Part shown: positions 10,270 through 21,439 of the stretch, piece by piece
How the letters are laid out: each line of letters opens with the position of its first letter
Position numbering within the stretch: position 1 is the first letter of the stretch
The notes under the pieces: generated by a model
What the model was told of the DNA's origin: nothing
Databases searched by the model: none
The model's input: only the letters and a program-made list of their open reading frames with translations
Assembly: GCA_025526935.1 (NCBI GenBank)
Contig: JAHLKD010000054.1
Span: 1 to 64,000, forward strand
Direction: 5' to 3'
Length of the DNA: 64,000 nt
DNA from: Cladochytrium replicatum
Taxonomy: Eukaryota; Chytridiomycota; Chytridiomycetes; Cladochytriales; Cladochytriaceae
Made by a program: the position numbers and the translations under genes

Positions 10270-11709
10270 TTACTGTGATCGAGCCGCTTTCAGCACACCA
10301 CCCTGAGCACCATACCCGTCGTTATCACCCTCCCTCTTCCGCTTCCGGCTCTCCACCAGAGTCTGCAGGTATCCCCACCGCTCTTCAAACGAGTTCCTGC
10401 ACTCCAAGAGCAACATCTTCAACGGCACATCATGTGCCTTCAACGCCTCATGCATCCTCACAACCTCCTCCACCCTCATAGTAACACCCGCAACCGTTCT
10501 CGGCGAAACACTCAGCTCAAGGCTAGGAAACTCGATGACGATATCCACGGCGATCCCAAACACTTCCGAGAGTTCTCTGCCGACTCTCTCGATGGTCCAT
10601 AGTGATGTATCCAGGGGAGAGCGGAAGAGGACGTCGGCGTCGGGGTCTGAGGCGAAGGGGGCAAAAAGGCTGTAGAATGATGATTGGTACTCGAGAATGA
10701 CGCAGGGTAAGGTAGAGCAGGGAAGAGGGTCAGAGGTCTCAGTGGTCGGGTCCGGAACACTTAACGTTGCATTTCCATCCGCCGATACACTCGGAAGGGC
10801 ATACTCAAGTGGGGAGTTGGCACAAAAAAGTTCTTTTTCGTCGGACAATGATTCAGAAGGTTGACCAGCTGGCTCCACGGCACTTAACGTTGTGTGATCT
10901 CCCTCTGATGCACTGCTAGTTTCAAGTTCGGAGGTGGCATATGTAGTAGTTGCCGAAAGCTTATACAAACCGTCGATGGAGAGCAAGTCTTCAAGGTCGT
11001 CATATAGGGTCGATTGGGAAAATTCTTCTCGCTGCGCACTGCTGTCGTTCCGAGTCTCTAGCTCGGGTAACTCACCTAAGTTAGTAAAATCGTCGTCGTG
11101 CAGTCCACTCGCGCAATCTTCTGCTTCTACGGCATGCTCTTCAGCGTCCGCGTCATCCAGCTCTGTATCTTCGGTTTGTTCAATGATGTGCTCACTGTCA
11201 GCTACGGTGTCGTCTTCCTCATCTATGAAGCTGAGTAATGACAGCAGGTCTTCTTCAACGTTGTCACCGTATTGTTTAGCGACCGGTACCAGACTGGATG
11301 GATATGCGGGATCCAACAGATCTTCTTCATATATTGTAGTTTGTGTGTCATCGAAAGCTACATTTAAATCCTCCGCCGCCGTCTGGTCGAATTCACCCGC
11401 CGCCGTTACACTGTATACCTTCTCGTTGTCGTAGTCGGTCTCGCTCGGACCGCTCCCAAACTCGTCCAAGAGATCTTCGTACTCCGCCAGGTCGTAGTCT
11501 GAAAGCAGAGCGAACTTGAAGTCCAAGTGCTTTGCCTCCAGCCGCAACCAAGGTAAGTCAGATTGGATGTCGAGAGTGTTTGGAGAGTCTGTGAGAGGTG
11601 AAGCTGATGGGACCCCTTGCAGATTGAGGTTGTTAACGGACCACAAGCTGGCCGGGACGATTGTATCCATTTTGTCGAGTCTTTTTCTCTTTTTTTCGAA
11701 GTGTTCCAA
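10270..11709 (-). CDS. Acidic protein of unknown function, paralog 2
   Basis: Single-exon gene of 479 residues. The start may instead be the internal Met at 11667. The N-terminal two thirds is rich in Asp, Glu, Ser and Thr and probably disordered. The C-terminal domain (about residues 320-450) matches that of paralog 1, with ADVLF, IEFPSLELS and KMLLLECRNSFEERWGYL blocks. Paralog 1 has an intron directly after its LELSFHE block, whereas this copy reads through the same point without one, so an intron was gained or lost after duplication. The gene is divergent from the cullin-repeat gene, with 73 bases between start codons. The function is unknown. Confidence 0.75.
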   Translation of the reverse strand: MEHFEKKRKRLDKMDTIVPASLWSVNNLNLQGVPSASPLTDSPNTLDIQSDLPWLRLEAKHLDFKFALLSDYDLAEYEDLLDEFGSGPSETDYDNEKVYSVTAAGEFDQTAAEDLNVAFDDTQTTIYEEDLLDPAYPSSLVPVAKQYGDNVEEDLLSLLSFIDEEDDTVADSEHIIEQTEDTELDDADAEEHAVEAEDCASGLHDDDFTNLGELPELETRNDSSAQREEFSQSTLYDDLEDLLSIDGLYKLSATTTYATSELETSSASEGDHTTLSAVEPAGQPSESLSDEKELFCANSPLEYALPSVSADGNATLSVPDPTTETSDPLPCSTLPCVILEYQSSFYSLFAPFASDPDADVLFRSPLDTSLWTIERVGRELSEVFGIAVDIVIEFPSLELSVSPRTVAGVTMRVEEVVRMHEALKAHDVPLKMLLLECRNSFEERWGYLQTLVESRKRKREGDNDGYGAQGGVLKAARSQ

Positions 11710-11782
11710 CAGACAGAAAAAGTGACGCGAATTTAGGCGAGGCGAAAAACAGAAAAAGTCATTTTAGAAAACAAGACGAATA
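11710..11782. promoter_or_regulatory. 73-bp divergent promoter region
   Basis: Only 73 bases separate the start codon of acidic paralog 2 (minus, 11709) from that of the cullin-repeat gene (plus, 11783). The A-rich sequence must contain both upstream regions and 5' leaders. No specific binding site was identified. The value depends on the inferred cullin-repeat start. Confidence 0.45.
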
Positions 11783-12632
11783 ATGGTAAGGATATCACCG
11801 GAGACAGGTGTGCATGTGCAAGAAGAGACTCACTGCAACATTGCGGTTATCGTGCATGCATGACAGGCATCTGCTCTGATTGAAGGTGCGTTGCATTAAG
11901 ACCAGGTCGTGTGTGCTACTTCTGATTCACAACCATAGAAAACAAGACCGAGGGCTCGCTCATCTCCGCCACTGGAAGGTTCTACAAAGCTGAAGGCTCG
12001 AAAATTTCATCCCTGTCCGTTGCTGACTACGTGAGCCACGTATGTCCTTTATCGCACAGGAAAACCCAGCTCATGTTTCATCTTTTCGCAGGCACATGGA
12101 CTGTTGAAAGATGCAGAGGAAGCTGCAAAGTCGCTGTCTCGACCCACCCGCAACAAATTCATCGACGTGGTCATCGACGAGCTGGTCGAATCCAACCAAT
12201 CCACTCTCGTCTCCGTATGACCACGCCCAACTTTCCCTTTTCTAAGTCAAGCACTGAAACTCCCTTTTTATAAAATAGGATAAAGGATTGATTTTGATGA
12301 TGGACCAGAGCCAAGAGAAACCGCTCAAAACTCTCTACGACCTCGTCAGCAGAACGTCCAGTGGTCCCTCGGCGATGCTCAAAGCCATCGCGTCGCACGT
12401 GCGTCGTGCGGCCAAAGAAGCAAAGCGCGAGGAACCTGAGAAGTGGACTGAGCAGATCCTCGAGCTGAAGGAACAGTACGACGCGTTGGTCCAGAAAGTG
12501 TTTGACGGCGATGATCGCATCGGGACGGAAATCGCAAGTGCGTTCGACAAAGCGCTCACTGAAAACACAAAGTTTTCGGATATGATCAAGCGAGCCAGCT
12601 TTACTTGGGACCTGGACCTCAAGGGTGTTTAA
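11783..12632 (+). CDS. Cullin-repeat-only protein (truncated cullin)
   Basis: Five coding exons, 11783-11785, 11867-11885, 11939-12039, 12092-12214 and 12279-12632, give 199 residues with consistent phases. The protein matches the region of cullins around the second-third cullin repeats: GRFYKAEGSK corresponds to ERFYTREST of human CUL1, followed by a YVSHAHGLLKDAEEA block (CUL1 EYMKKAEARLLEEE-like) and KTLYDLVSRTSSGPSAML (CUL1 MYNLVSRI). It ends after EQYDALV..VFDGDDRIGTEI..AFDKAL. Missing are the N-terminal adaptor-binding repeat and the entire C-terminal cullin-homology, RBX1-binding and neddylation region. A usable start exists only if the first coding exon is just the ATG (AATG before GTAAGG). 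The gene is therefore either a gene fragment with intact splicing or a shortened cullin-like protein. E3 ligase activity is not expected. Confidence 0.6.
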
Positions 12633-12722
12633 TTTGCTGCCCAAGTGTACTGCGGTTCTTTTTGCTACCTGCAACTTGTTTTATTGTTCCTTTTTGACAT
12701 CACAATCAACTTGCCTGCGAGC

Positions 12723-12779
12723 GTTGTCGCAGAACCTGCAAACGTTGCCGCAGAACCTGCAAACGTTGCCACAGAACCA
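12723..12779. repeat. 21-bp minisatellite, about 2.7 copies
   Basis: The unit GTTGCCGCAGAACCTGCAAAC occurs almost three times in a row with one or two changes per copy. Confidence 0.85.
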
Positions 12780-12823
12780 CCACTACCCCTTTATACCCCT
12801 CAGATCCCCAAACCATCTGGTCA

Positions 12824-13150
12824 AACAATTTTGGATCTCCAGTACCCGTGAACAACCCAGATTACACTGAAGCAGGGTATAAGGCCGCAAACTATTCCCC
12901 TCGTGATGTCCCCCTGCGAGATTGTGGTTGAACAACTTTGCACAGGTGCAGAACCCAAACTATTCTGAAGCAGCGTCGCTGGATAAAATACCTCCTGCTC
13001 GCCTCCTGACGAACAACTTTGGATTTGCACTGGTACAGAACCCAAATTACTCTGCTCCGCTGGATTTGCGTAATTGGAGAACGCTTGCTAGCTCCTGACA
13101 ATCCTCCTGAGGAACAATCTTGAAGTGTGCTTGCACACAAGAACCACCAT
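12824..13150. repeat. Decayed tandem repeats of about 85-105 bp
   Basis: At least three diverged units share GAACAACTTTG, a (C)AGAACCCAAA segment, a TTACTCTG-like segment and CTCCTGAC near their ends. The copies begin near 12824, 12927 and 13011, with a partial fourth near 13100. The similarity was judged by eye. Confidence 0.6.
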
Positions 13151-14619
13151 CATCCATGCACACACCAACCTCTACGATCCATGTGTGTATGAGCTTAATT
13201 AATTGTCTGTGCGCAATACAAATCGCTGAGTCAGTTTTGTGGCAATCCCCCCGTTCTACCCAACCCAACGAGATTTCGCATAAGTACCCGCCCATTCTCC
13301 ACTTTCACAACCAACAGCAACATACACTCGAAAGGATCTAAACAACCTTGAAGCCGATCCAGTGAATTTGTCTTGTGTTGAGGAGCCTACTGAGTACTGA
13401 CTATGGGTGACATATAGTCCCATCAGGTATGTTCTTTTTCTCTCTTTCTCTCTCCAGCAGTCATGTTTTCATTTTATCTATACAGGATGACATGGAGAAG
13501 GTGTAATTATCTTCATTATTCGACAGCTACAACGCTCTCTGCGTCAAAGTCCTTTTGTACGTATTTTTTCGGCTCCCACCGATCCTCACCAACCACCAAA
13601 ATTTTATATGCTGGGATGCCAGAAGGGACAATTCGATTCTCAGAGCTTGTTTTTGTCCTTTCTTATTTTCCTTTATTTCTACTTGCTTCTTGAGTTCTTC
13701 GTTTTATTTTTGTTTTTCATTGTTCATTTATTTTCTTGTCTTATATCAAGGTATAGGTGCACGGACCTGAGCCGCCTGGCGCATGGCGGTAACAGAGGGG
13801 GGAGTTTCCAGGGGCAAGAACGATTCGTCGTTCTCAGAAGTTTGAAGGCCCACGTTCTGTCATTTCATCCTAATACAGTATACCAATCTTTGCCATCCAC
13901 AATCCTGTAATATGGTGTCCGATCGCCAGCCCGGCAGTATAGCTGGTCCTTCGAGGTCCCTGGATGTAGCAATGGGTGATCAAAGAAAGGAACCAAAGAT
14001 TGTGGGAAGATGGCGCCAGTGATGGTAAGGCATGGGTAACGATATGTCTCCCTGCTTGGGTATGTTCGCTTAGGAAGCTTCTGAGGAGGCAGCAGTTCCG
14101 AGTGATCGTGAGGATAGACCCCATGGTTTTTCCGTTTAAGAGCAAAGAATTTTCTTGTCTGAAGCACTATTTAGTGATCAACAGTAATAATATTTACTTA
14201 TTGGGAACAGTTGTAATTTATCACGCCGTACTACTTTATAAGAGTATGCAACGATGATTGAATGGCGTGTAGGAAACAATTATCTACAATCTATCAACGG
14301 TCATTGAGGACCTCGCAACAATAGCGACTAAGACATCGCTCAATCATTTTGAAATTTAATGTCAAGTCGACAAAGTCGTTATCGGCAAAGCTCAAGTACA
14401 TCAAAGCTTTTGTCGAGTCGAAGCGCTGCGCTCAACTTTTATATTGAAATGCAATCGCAGAACCCCAACTCGTTTTACGCCCGATACCAAACGTCCCAGT
14501 TCCAGTTCAAGCTCTACCAGCAGCAGCTGACCAAGCAGCAGTCAATGCCTTTCAACGACAAGTCATGGCTTTAAATGCAGAAATGCAGGTTTAGATTCAG
14601 AATTTGAACACAATAACCT

Positions 14620-15456
14620 TTATCCTGTCCACTGTAGTACTGGTTGTTTTGCGCCATCAGGAAGATTAGCTGGACTCCTTTGGATAAAGATTACGGTGAC
14701 GTTATAGGAGTGAAACACTAACCGAGTGACCGCTTTCATGTAAAGCTGCCACTTTACAAAAGGCGAAACCTTGTTAACTTGCGTGGATGTAAACAATGCG
14801 ATATTGGGTGATTGCGAACATGGTGGATGCAACAACAGAGTTCCAGAAGGTTGCGATGCTGGTAATTAGGACGGAGTTCGGGTCCAGTTTCCACCCAAAA
14901 GAAGCACCCAAGCTGGAGCGACACAATGGAGAGTTAGCTTTCATTGATGTGGGATAATTTTGAATAAATACTTCCATTGTCCCAGAAAGCGCTACTTGGC
15001 AGAGGCTGACTGCACTTGGAAGGATCCAAGGTCGTTTAAATTTGCGCTGCTCGATAGCATGTGACCCCAACATCCAAAGTGCACTGCCGACAGTGTGGAG
15101 GAGTCCTGCAGCAATGAGATTGCCTCGGGTTAAGTGATCTCGTAGCTTCAAGAAGGACTCGCTTCCTTGATCTCGTCAGCTCTCAAGGATGGCTAAACTT
15201 ACCTGAAGTGAGTGAATGCAGCACATTGAAGACAAGAATGACATAGATGGATATGCTGATCTTCAAATACCTATTGCGAATCCTTGAGCGAGCAGAGCAA
15301 TTGTGGTCCCCAAAGAAAGTAAGCCTGATTTGATGAGATTTTAGCGCACATGAGGTATGACGCTATGAAGCATGTGAAAACAGTTGTGAATAAAACGATA
15401 CTAGTTTCAAGCGAATAAATGTCATTCTCATATTCCCATATTGTAAACACTGTCAT
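14620..15456 (-). pseudogene. Seven-helix membrane protein pseudogene
   Basis: This copy is homologous, exon by exon, to the intact gene just downstream (15643-17043). Recognisable pieces are FTCFIASYLM, then after an intron RNRYLKISISI, then AAGLLHTVGSALWMLG with a WILPSAVSLCQVALSG block, and FAITQYRIVYIHA. Directly after YIHA the frame meets TAA, where the intact copy continues SQVKKVSASVK. The downstream sequence (QVNKVSPFVKWQLYMKAVTR) resumes in another frame, which indicates a one-base deletion. The intron donor that precedes FLMSF in the paralog is also unrecognisable here. The long C-terminal tail is missing. The copy is a tandem duplicate that has lost function. Confidence 0.75.
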
Positions 15457-15642
15457 CTTGCCCACAAACTGACAAGCACAGCAAATCACCAAAGTCGGGA
15501 TGGACAATGATCTATTTTTGGCCCATAACAAAAGTTGGCAAGTTGCAAAGAATGGATTGTCCAATGATAACTTTATTCTTCTCAAAATCGCACCCTAGTC
15601 ATAGATATCTCAATTTGCAGCTTTGAATCTTTGAGCGTGGGT

Positions 15643-17043
15643 TCAGAATCTTGGAGGGTCGGATTGCACGCCTGTGTATAGCCCGTTCCGTGGACGCCCA
15701 TAGAGAGTTGGGTGTCCGGGCTGCTCATTGAAACTTCGTGTCGTGCTTGTTGGACTGAGAATCGATTCAGTGTTCTGCGAGCCGACAGCCTGTGTGTTTC
15801 GCAGATTCGCGAGAGGTATATCCTGCGTTTCTCTTCGTTCTAACGGTTGGATACCATCGTTTTGGCGATTCGATAAATTTCTGGGCAGCGAGCTCATGGA
15901 GGTGGCATGTTGAGATTGGGTGTGAGTCCCAATATATGGAGATGCACGGACGCTGTTTTGTGTGGTTATAGCAGCGGTACTGCCGCTATTGAGGTCCGAG
16001 TCGCCGAAAACGATGACTTCCGCAACGACGCTGTTTGCTGTTGATATATCTTTCGGTGATTCGTCTGTAGACGGTGAGGTGAGCCGTGTGCCGCGATTCC
16101 AGTCTGTTGTTCCTGTGAGTACCGCGATTGTTTCCTGGAATCGGTCGCTGTCTGTTAACAGAATGAGGAGCGTGATTGATTGGCCGTATGAAGTCCAATT
16201 GCTTCCGATACCGAGGGCGGTGCCGAACACGTTTCCGACGGAAAGAAACATCATCGTCACGTTGAAGGAGTAAAGGACGGACCGAGTAACCGCCTTCATG
16301 TATAGCTGCATCTTTACAGAAGCCGATACTTTCTTAACTTGGGAGTGGATGTAAACAATGCGGTACTGGGTGATGGCGAACAAGATGGTCTCAATGATTG
16401 AGTACCAGAACGATTCAACAATCGTGACTGTTGAGGATCGTGGGTCCACCGTTTGACCGAATGACATGAGAAAGCTACGAAGAGTGTCAGGCTTCTTGGA
16501 ATGTTTGCACGGCTTGTTACCTACTTGCTGACGAAATAGTAGGCTCCAGTCCCAGATAGTGCTGCTTGGCAGAGGCAAACTACAACGGGGACCATCCAGG
16601 GCCACTTGAACCGAACAAGTGTGATCTGTGCCGCTCGGTATGATGTGTGGTATGTGACCTGGAGCCAGCCCAAGACCCATACTATGCTTCCGCAAACGAA
16701 AAGTGGGCTTGCAGCACTATAATTCCCTAGTGCCACAAATGCTCCTCCTTCAAAACACAGTTATTCGCCTTCGAACACACCACCATTGTTGTGGCTTTAC
16801 CTGCCAAAAACAGAATACCCTGTAGGATTGCCAATACGACAAAGAGAGTGATGCTAATCTTCAAATGTGGGTTCCGCATGCTTAAACAAAAGTACAACAA
16901 AGTTAATTGGGCCACCTGAGATCGAACCACCGCTATTACCGTAGATATGTCTCTATGAAGCAGACGAACACCGTCCCGAATGCCGCCACTCCCGCTCCGT
17001 ACATGTGCAAGTCATTCTTGTTCTTCACCGTCAGCTCTGACAT
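15643..17043 (-). CDS. Seven-transmembrane protein with long cytoplasmic tail
   Basis: Four exons, 16940-17043, 16801-16880, 16525-16726 and 15643-16474, give 405 residues, with all phases consistent. Hydrophobic segments lie at about residues 16-34, 43-61, 68-87, 105-126, 145-172, 185-210 and 220-240. They contain FGTVFVCFIETYL, ISITLFVVLAILQGILFLA, WMVPVVVCLCQAALSG and ETILFAITQYRIVYIH. The remaining 160 or so residues are hydrophilic, rich in Ser, Thr, Asn and Gln. The layout suggests a receptor-like plasma-membrane protein, but no known GPCR signature is seen and no ligand can be proposed. A decayed tandem copy follows it. It is divergent from the chitin synthase gene with 100 bases between starts. 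Confidence 0.75.
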
Positions 17044-17143
17044 CTCGAGTCAAACAATCAACAAATTTTACAAATTTTTCAAAGTGATTGAACTCTTATA
17101 CTCAAAATGGCTTGGTAATTCCCTAAATAGAACTGTCGTTCGG
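17044..17143. promoter_or_regulatory. 100-bp divergent promoter region
   Basis: Exactly 100 bases lie between the start codons of the seven-helix protein (minus) and chitin synthase (plus). The A/T-rich sequence includes AATCAACAAATTTTAC. No defined element was recognised. Co-regulation of the two genes is possible but only inferred from the spacing. Confidence 0.5.
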
Positions 17144-20100
17144 ATGGCCCACCGGAACGGCCTGGCCGTGTCAACCGACATCGAGAGTCTGTACGAGGAG
17201 GCTGCGAGGAGGTACGTCGTCGTGTGCTTGAATCTGATTCGTTATGTCTGATTGGTTGGATTTGGGTTGATGACAGTGCTTCGCTTGACCGTCCATCCAC
17301 GAGTTTTCTCCACCCATCCGATGCTCACAATGGAGTAACCAATGCTAGAAGCATCCCAAGCTCACGAACTCCATCCCCTCAACGCAGTCAACTCCCGCCA
17401 TTTTCCGATGCTCCTCCCCGGTCTCGCCGTTCCAGGGAGCGCATCACTATGCGAGAATCATCCGCAGCCTCTCCCAGAACGTACATCCCCGAGTCGCCAA
17501 ACAGAGGGCGTGCTCGATCACGAGGAGGCGGTCTATCTGCACCAACAGACGCTGTTCCGCGCCGTCCGTCGTCCAGTCGCTCCGTTGAACTTAACAGTAG
17601 ATTGTTGACTACACCGGCTTCTGCAGCCCGTTCACGCTCCCCATCTCCCGAGCCCACTTCTAATTCTCGCACAGACCGAACGTACAGACTCTCGGGCGCT
17701 TCAATGACACATTCAACGGTTGCACCGTTGTCCTCTCCAAAGCTCCCGCCGCTGGAGTACGAGTCCCGTGGATTGGAACCGCCTCGCGAACGGTCTCCAC
17801 ATGATAAGTTCCGCGCTCGCTCTCCCGGACCTCCACGCTCTCCAAAGAGGCCAGAATCCACATCGACTGGTCCTAAACCAACCAGGGATTCGATATCTTC
17901 GGGAGTGAGTGGAACAGCGGATCCTTATGGAGAATGGGTTGCACATGTCCCCGTGCCACTCTATGAGCAAACGGGAGCGGTCAACGTTCCGGTGTCAGAA
18001 CATTGTCTGGAGGACGCTCAGTTTGTTCACGGCGAGGAGTTCATTACAATGAGGTGAGAAGTGCAGTTCTCTGGACTCATCTCACATCTCTGAAGTACCG
18101 TCGTGTGCCATTTTACCAGGTACACCCCTGTTACCGTTGGGCCAAACGATTTTAGTTCGAAGTACACACTCCGCTCCCACCGACTCCGTGAACGCGACCC
18201 GAAGGTCGCCGTCGTACTTACGATGTACAACGAACCCGACGATCTTTTCTGCAAATCTTTCATCGCTCTCGCAAAGAATATTGCTTGGTGCTGCAGCCCC
18301 GATTCAAAGTATAATTGGGGTCCTGACGGTTGGAAGGACGTGGTGATCGTGGTCGTCGCGGACGGGAGAGAAAAGATAAACCAGCGAGTGCTGACCGCAC
18401 TGGGTGTGCAAGGGGTGTACGTCGAAGGGCTAATGAAGACAACGCATGATGGCAAAGATGTAACGATGCACATGTTTGAGTACACGACCCAAGTGTTTGT
18501 GGATCGGGATCTTACTGTAAGGACAGCTAAGGACGGTCTTCCGCCAGTGCAAGTTATATTCATGCTGAAGGAGAAAAACGCAAAGAAGGTGATAAAAATC
18601 ATCTTTCCTAAGACCGAGCTAACCCCTTCCCTTTCTAACAGATCAATTCCCACCGGTGGTTCTTTAACGGCGTTTGTAAGCAGTTGCAGCCTGAAGTGTG
18701 TATGTTGGTCGATGTTGGAACGCGTCCATCGAAGAGCAGTATATTGGAGTTGTACCGGGCTTTCGACAGCAATCCTAGGATAGGTGGGGCGTGTGGAGAG
18801 ATTAAGGTGGACTTGGGTTACGGATGGAGGCATCTCTTAAACCCCCTCGTTGCTGCCCAAAATTTCGAGGTGAGAAAATAGCCGAAGCCTTTCGAAAAAC
18901 AGTCACCTGACACATAAATCAGTACAAGATGAGTAATATCCTCGACAAGTCGTTCGAATCAGTGTTTGGCTACATTTCTGTTTTGCCCGGTGCATTCAGC
19001 GCGTACAGATATATCGCCATTCAAAACACGCCATTGGATCGATACTTTAAAGGAGAAAGTTTGCACTCTGGGGTTGTGGACATAACAACATCCAACATGT
19101 ATCTTGCTGAAGGTATGGGCTTTTTTTGGAATTTGGGATAGCTGAGGATCAATTACTGATTGGTTGAAAGATCGTATTCTGTGCTTCGAGCTCATATCGA
19201 AGTACAAAGAAGCTTGGCTTTTGAAATATGTCAAGGTGAGTTCTGATGTTGATTTCATTTTTGGGTCTTCTCAAACATCGATCAAAAGAGTGCTCGAGCG
19301 GACACTGATACTCCCGCTTCACTGCCTGAGCTCATATCTCAGCGACGACGCTGGCTCAACGGATCCGTTTTCGCAACCTTTCACGCGATCACATGGTGGA
19401 CCCAAATTTTCCGGTCAAACCACTCGCCCGCCCGGAAAGCCCTTCTCGTTGTTCAGATGCTTTACAATTTGATTAACCTGATCTTTTCGTGGTTCAACAT
19501 CGCTAACTTCTTCCTATCGTTTTATGTATGGTCTCATTTTTGTACGTTTCGCTGACTGACAATTCCATTAGTTCCTATTTGAAGTGTCCGGGCAGCAAGG
19601 GGACGCCTCGTCGCCTTTTGGAAGTGCACAGACTGTCGTCGGGCAGCTGTTGGTCCAATTGTACGTGTTTGTTCTCATTACTCAGTTTGTTGCTTCACTG
19701 GGTGGGTCTAGCTCGAACAACGCATTGTTTGCCTGCTCACCAGTGGTCGCAAATAGGCAACAGACCACAAGGGTCTGCGATCCTTTATTACAGCACAAGC
19801 GGTATCTTGGTCATCATCATGGCCTTTATGATCTTCTTGGGAGGCTGGGCAATCGCACAGTCTTTCAGATCATATCAGGCATTCTTGGATGTTAGCCCGG
19901 GAACGAATGCTGCACTGGGGTTTTTCATCTTTTTCTTCACGGACCCGACTTTCAGGGACGTATTGGTCAGTTTGCTGGCGACCTACGGGCTTTACATCAT
20001 TTCGAGCTTGCTGCACTGGGACGCCTGGCATTGCTTGACGAGTATGATTCAGTATCTACGTGAGTACTTTGATGGGTGATTGATTGTTATGTGGACTTAT

Positions 20101-20833
20101 CATTTCAACTTTTTTCCAGTTTTGCTACCGACATATATCAACGTGTTCCAAGTTTTTGCATGTGAGGTTCATTGGAGAGTCCTTTTTTCGATTTTCCCTA
20201 ATTGGGTGACCTACAGTTTGCAATATCCACGATATATCTTGGGGAACCAAAGGAGATAACCTCCCTTCTGCCGCAGTCGCAGATGCAAAGCAAAAGCAAT
20301 CTCAACCAGCTGCTACAGGTGGCCCGATTGTGATCAAAGACAACCCAGGCTCGAGCTCCTATGGACCCCGCATGTCCCTCCTCGACAAAGACGACCTCGA
20401 AGCCCTTTGGCACAAGCACCACCACCAGCTCGAGTTCAACCGCGCCAACCCTGCGGACGAGGAAGACAAGCCCGTGGTAGACGAAAAGACGCGCAACGAG
20501 GACTACTTCAAGCTCTACCGTACGCGTCTCGTTCTTGCCTGGCTCGTGACGAATTTCGCGATCATGATTGTATTTACGAGTCAAACTATCAGAGATGCGA
20601 TCGGCGCATCGTCGACTAAGGCGGGACCGGATGGAAAGCTGATCCCTAGGGTGAACCCGTACCTGACTTTCTTGTTTTGGTCGGTGGTTGTGTTGAGCTC
20701 GTGCAGATTTATTGGGAGCGTGGTGTACATTACGACGTGGTGGATGGAGCAGAGTGCGGATGATAAGGCGTGGAAGTGGGAGCAGCAGCGAGATCAGGGG
20801 GATCAGGAGAGGGAGGGTCTCTCGCAAGCATAA
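17144..20833 (+). CDS. Chitin synthase (division 1, class I-III type)
   Basis: Eleven exons (17144-17211, 17277-18053, 18120-18588, 18642-18869, 18923-19112, 19171-19235, 19289-19525, 19572-19701, 19757-20059, 20120-20161, 20217-20833) give 1,041 residues with every junction in phase. Residues about 1-260 are Ser/Pro/Arg-rich. The CHS1N/CHS1 catalytic region follows, with [30 protein letters not shown], the GEIKVDLG segment, [10 protein letters not shown] and a split [10 protein letters not shown] block. It ends in the processive signature [10 protein letters not shown]. Multiple membrane helices follow ([50 protein letters not shown], two near the C-terminus). The enzyme transfers N-acetylglucosamine from UDP-GlcNAc to growing chitin at the plasma membrane. 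It is complete and intact. Confidence 0.93.
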
Positions 20834-21439
20834 CATGCGCTTCTGTTCCCTTGTTTGGTATTCGCTTTACGGTCTAAGTGTGTTTTCCTTTTGTCGGCGA
20901 GATTTTTATATTCGCCTCTATGATATTTCAGCTTCTGTTTGTACATTTCGTGTGATTTGCAGCGGTAGACTATGTTTGTTCAGGTTTTCGCTTGCCATTT
21001 TCTGCCCCATAGTGTAATATTGCAAAAAAACATGCTGTATTTGTGTGTGGTATGGGTATGTCGTCGATAGTCTACTGCAGCCATCCGATAAATATACCCG
21101 ACGAAGCTGAAACAGAGGTGGATTTTTCTGTGGTAATTCAGATTGCTATTGATAGTGACGACTTTCACGCCCAACCCAAATTTGATGTTCGTGGAGATAT
21201 TGGGGTTGTGTATGTCACTTGACGTGAAAGGAAAGGTTCTGTGCTACGCCTTCATACTCCATGGCACTTGTTCTCCAACAATGCACCTACTGAAAGCATG
21301 GCTTCTCTTCGCTGGTTCTCTGGTTCTCGTGGGCTACAAAGAAATGATCAATTTAAAATTTTCCGCTGCAAATTTTGTACGTGGGCCGCGCCATAAGATT
21401 TAGGGGCCAGCGCTTCCCATTGCGAGGGAACCAACTAGC
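20834..21439. other. Intergenic region
   Basis: About 600 bases between chitin synthase and the S41 peptidase gene: a T-rich 3' flank and the upstream region of the peptidase. No gene or defined element is seen. Confidence 0.6.

Larger units (their letters stand above)
12633..14619. other. Gene-poor stretch with minisatellites and weak ORFs
   Basis: About 2 kb without a convincing gene. It starts with the 3' flank of the cullin-repeat gene, then two tandem-repeat blocks listed separately. Further on, a plus ORF at 14359-14574 encodes a 71-residue Ser/Gln-rich peptide with no recognised motif. A minus ORF at 13865-14167 has some coding look but no family I know. A short inverted sequence GACTAT...ATAGTC lies near 13402-13422. 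Confidence 0.5.

Noticed and set aside
14359-14574. 71-residue Ser/Gln-rich ORF as a gene
   Set aside because: No homology, no splice context, and composition typical of chance frames in this region.
15728-16273. Plus-strand frames opposite the seven-helix gene
   Set aside because: Antisense shadows of the Ser/Thr-rich tail exon, without motifs.
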